This document shows positions 5,886 to 5,988 of a stretch of 5,988 nt of DNA, piece by piece. The position numbers were made by a program, and so were the translations under genes. The notes beneath the pieces were generated by a model, which ran no database searches, was not told where the DNA came from, and was given only the letters and a program-made list of their open reading frames with translations. How positions within the stretch are numbered: position 1 is the stretch's first letter; each line of letters starts with the position of its first letter. The DNA is from Dysgonamonadaceae bacterium (lineage in GTDB: Bacteria; Bacteroidota; Bacteroidia; Bacteroidales; Azobacteroidaceae), in assembly GCA_031261015.1 (NCBI GenBank), contig JAISKG010000171.1, forward strand, positions 1 to 5,988, in the 5' to 3' direction.

Positions 5886-5988
5886 TTAACTATTTTCGGG
5901 ACGCAATTTTCGTACGATGGCGCCTGTTCGCCACAATTCGCTCTCGCGAAGTTGTTTCAATTCGGCGGCCAATCCTTCGCGGTAATCG
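5886..5988 (-). CDS. C-terminal end of an unidentified protein (5' end beyond the window)
   Basis: This minus-strand frame is open from the right edge for 33 codons and stops with TAA at 5886-5888. It is preferred over the other frames because its composition is protein-like: an amphipathic, charged helix (GLAAELKQLRESE) followed by LWRTGAIVRKLRPEN. A neighbouring minus-strand frame is also open but is an Arg-rich shadow. The pattern of a charged helix followed by a short W/R-rich tail and LRP recalls the ends of some family 2 glycosyltransferases and related surface-polysaccharide proteins, but this is too short to assign. It is transcribed in the same direction as the GH81 gene, 144 bp upstream, with no clear hairpin terminator between them. 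Confidence 0.55.
   Translation of the reverse strand, partial: DYREGLAAELKQLRESELWRTGAIVRKLRPENS

Noticed and set aside
5917..5978. Short plus-strand frame starting at ATG near the right edge
   Set aside because: It meets a stop after about 20 codons, and the minus-strand frame over the same bases has better protein-like composition.

Overview
The window looks like chromosomal DNA from a member of the Bacteroidota, probably a Bacteroidales-type organism that uses the type IX secretion system (T9SS). Three things point there. The large central protein ends in a classic T9SS sorting domain. Two intergenic regions carry the Bacteroidota -7 promoter motif TAnnTTTG, both in the form TACTTTTG. There is also a small stand-alone bactofilin. 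No species can be named from this sequence alone, and there are no RNA genes, insertion sequences, CRISPR arrays or phage genes.

Layout, left to right: (1) positions 2-556, + strand, the 3' end of a GH77 4-alpha-glucanotransferase (malQ) whose start lies outside the window. (2) Positions 528-875, - strand, a complete bactofilin that converges on malQ with a 29-bp coding overlap. (3) Positions 876-1046, an intergenic region holding the bactofilin promoter and a strong 12-bp-stem terminator for the gene to the right. (4) Positions 1047-5741, - strand, one very large secreted multidomain endo-beta-1,3-glucanase (GH81 catalytic domain, two bacterial Ig-like domains, a Cys-bracketed carbohydrate-binding-like domain, two PKD domains, a second Cys-bracketed domain, an Ig-like domain, and a T9SS sorting domain). 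(5) Positions 5742-5885, an intergenic region with a promoter, an inverted repeat around it and a set of direct repeats upstream of it. (6) Positions 5886-5988, - strand, the last 33 codons of an unidentified gene that runs off the right edge.

The genes do not form one pathway. malQ acts on cytoplasmic alpha-glucan (maltodextrin or glycogen) metabolism, and bactofilin is a cytoskeletal polymer. The GH81 protein is an exported enzyme for extracellular beta-1,3-glucan such as laminarin, curdlan, callose or fungal wall glucan. The GH81 gene appears to be a single-gene transcription unit with its own promoter and terminator, and no SusC/SusD pair is visible beside it.

I see no clear new biological system. 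The most interesting items are the regulatory-looking DNA upstream of the GH81 gene (an ACTAC[T/G]CA octamer at helical spacing, and an inverted repeat that straddles the promoter) and the paired Cys-bracketed accessory domains in the GH81 protein.
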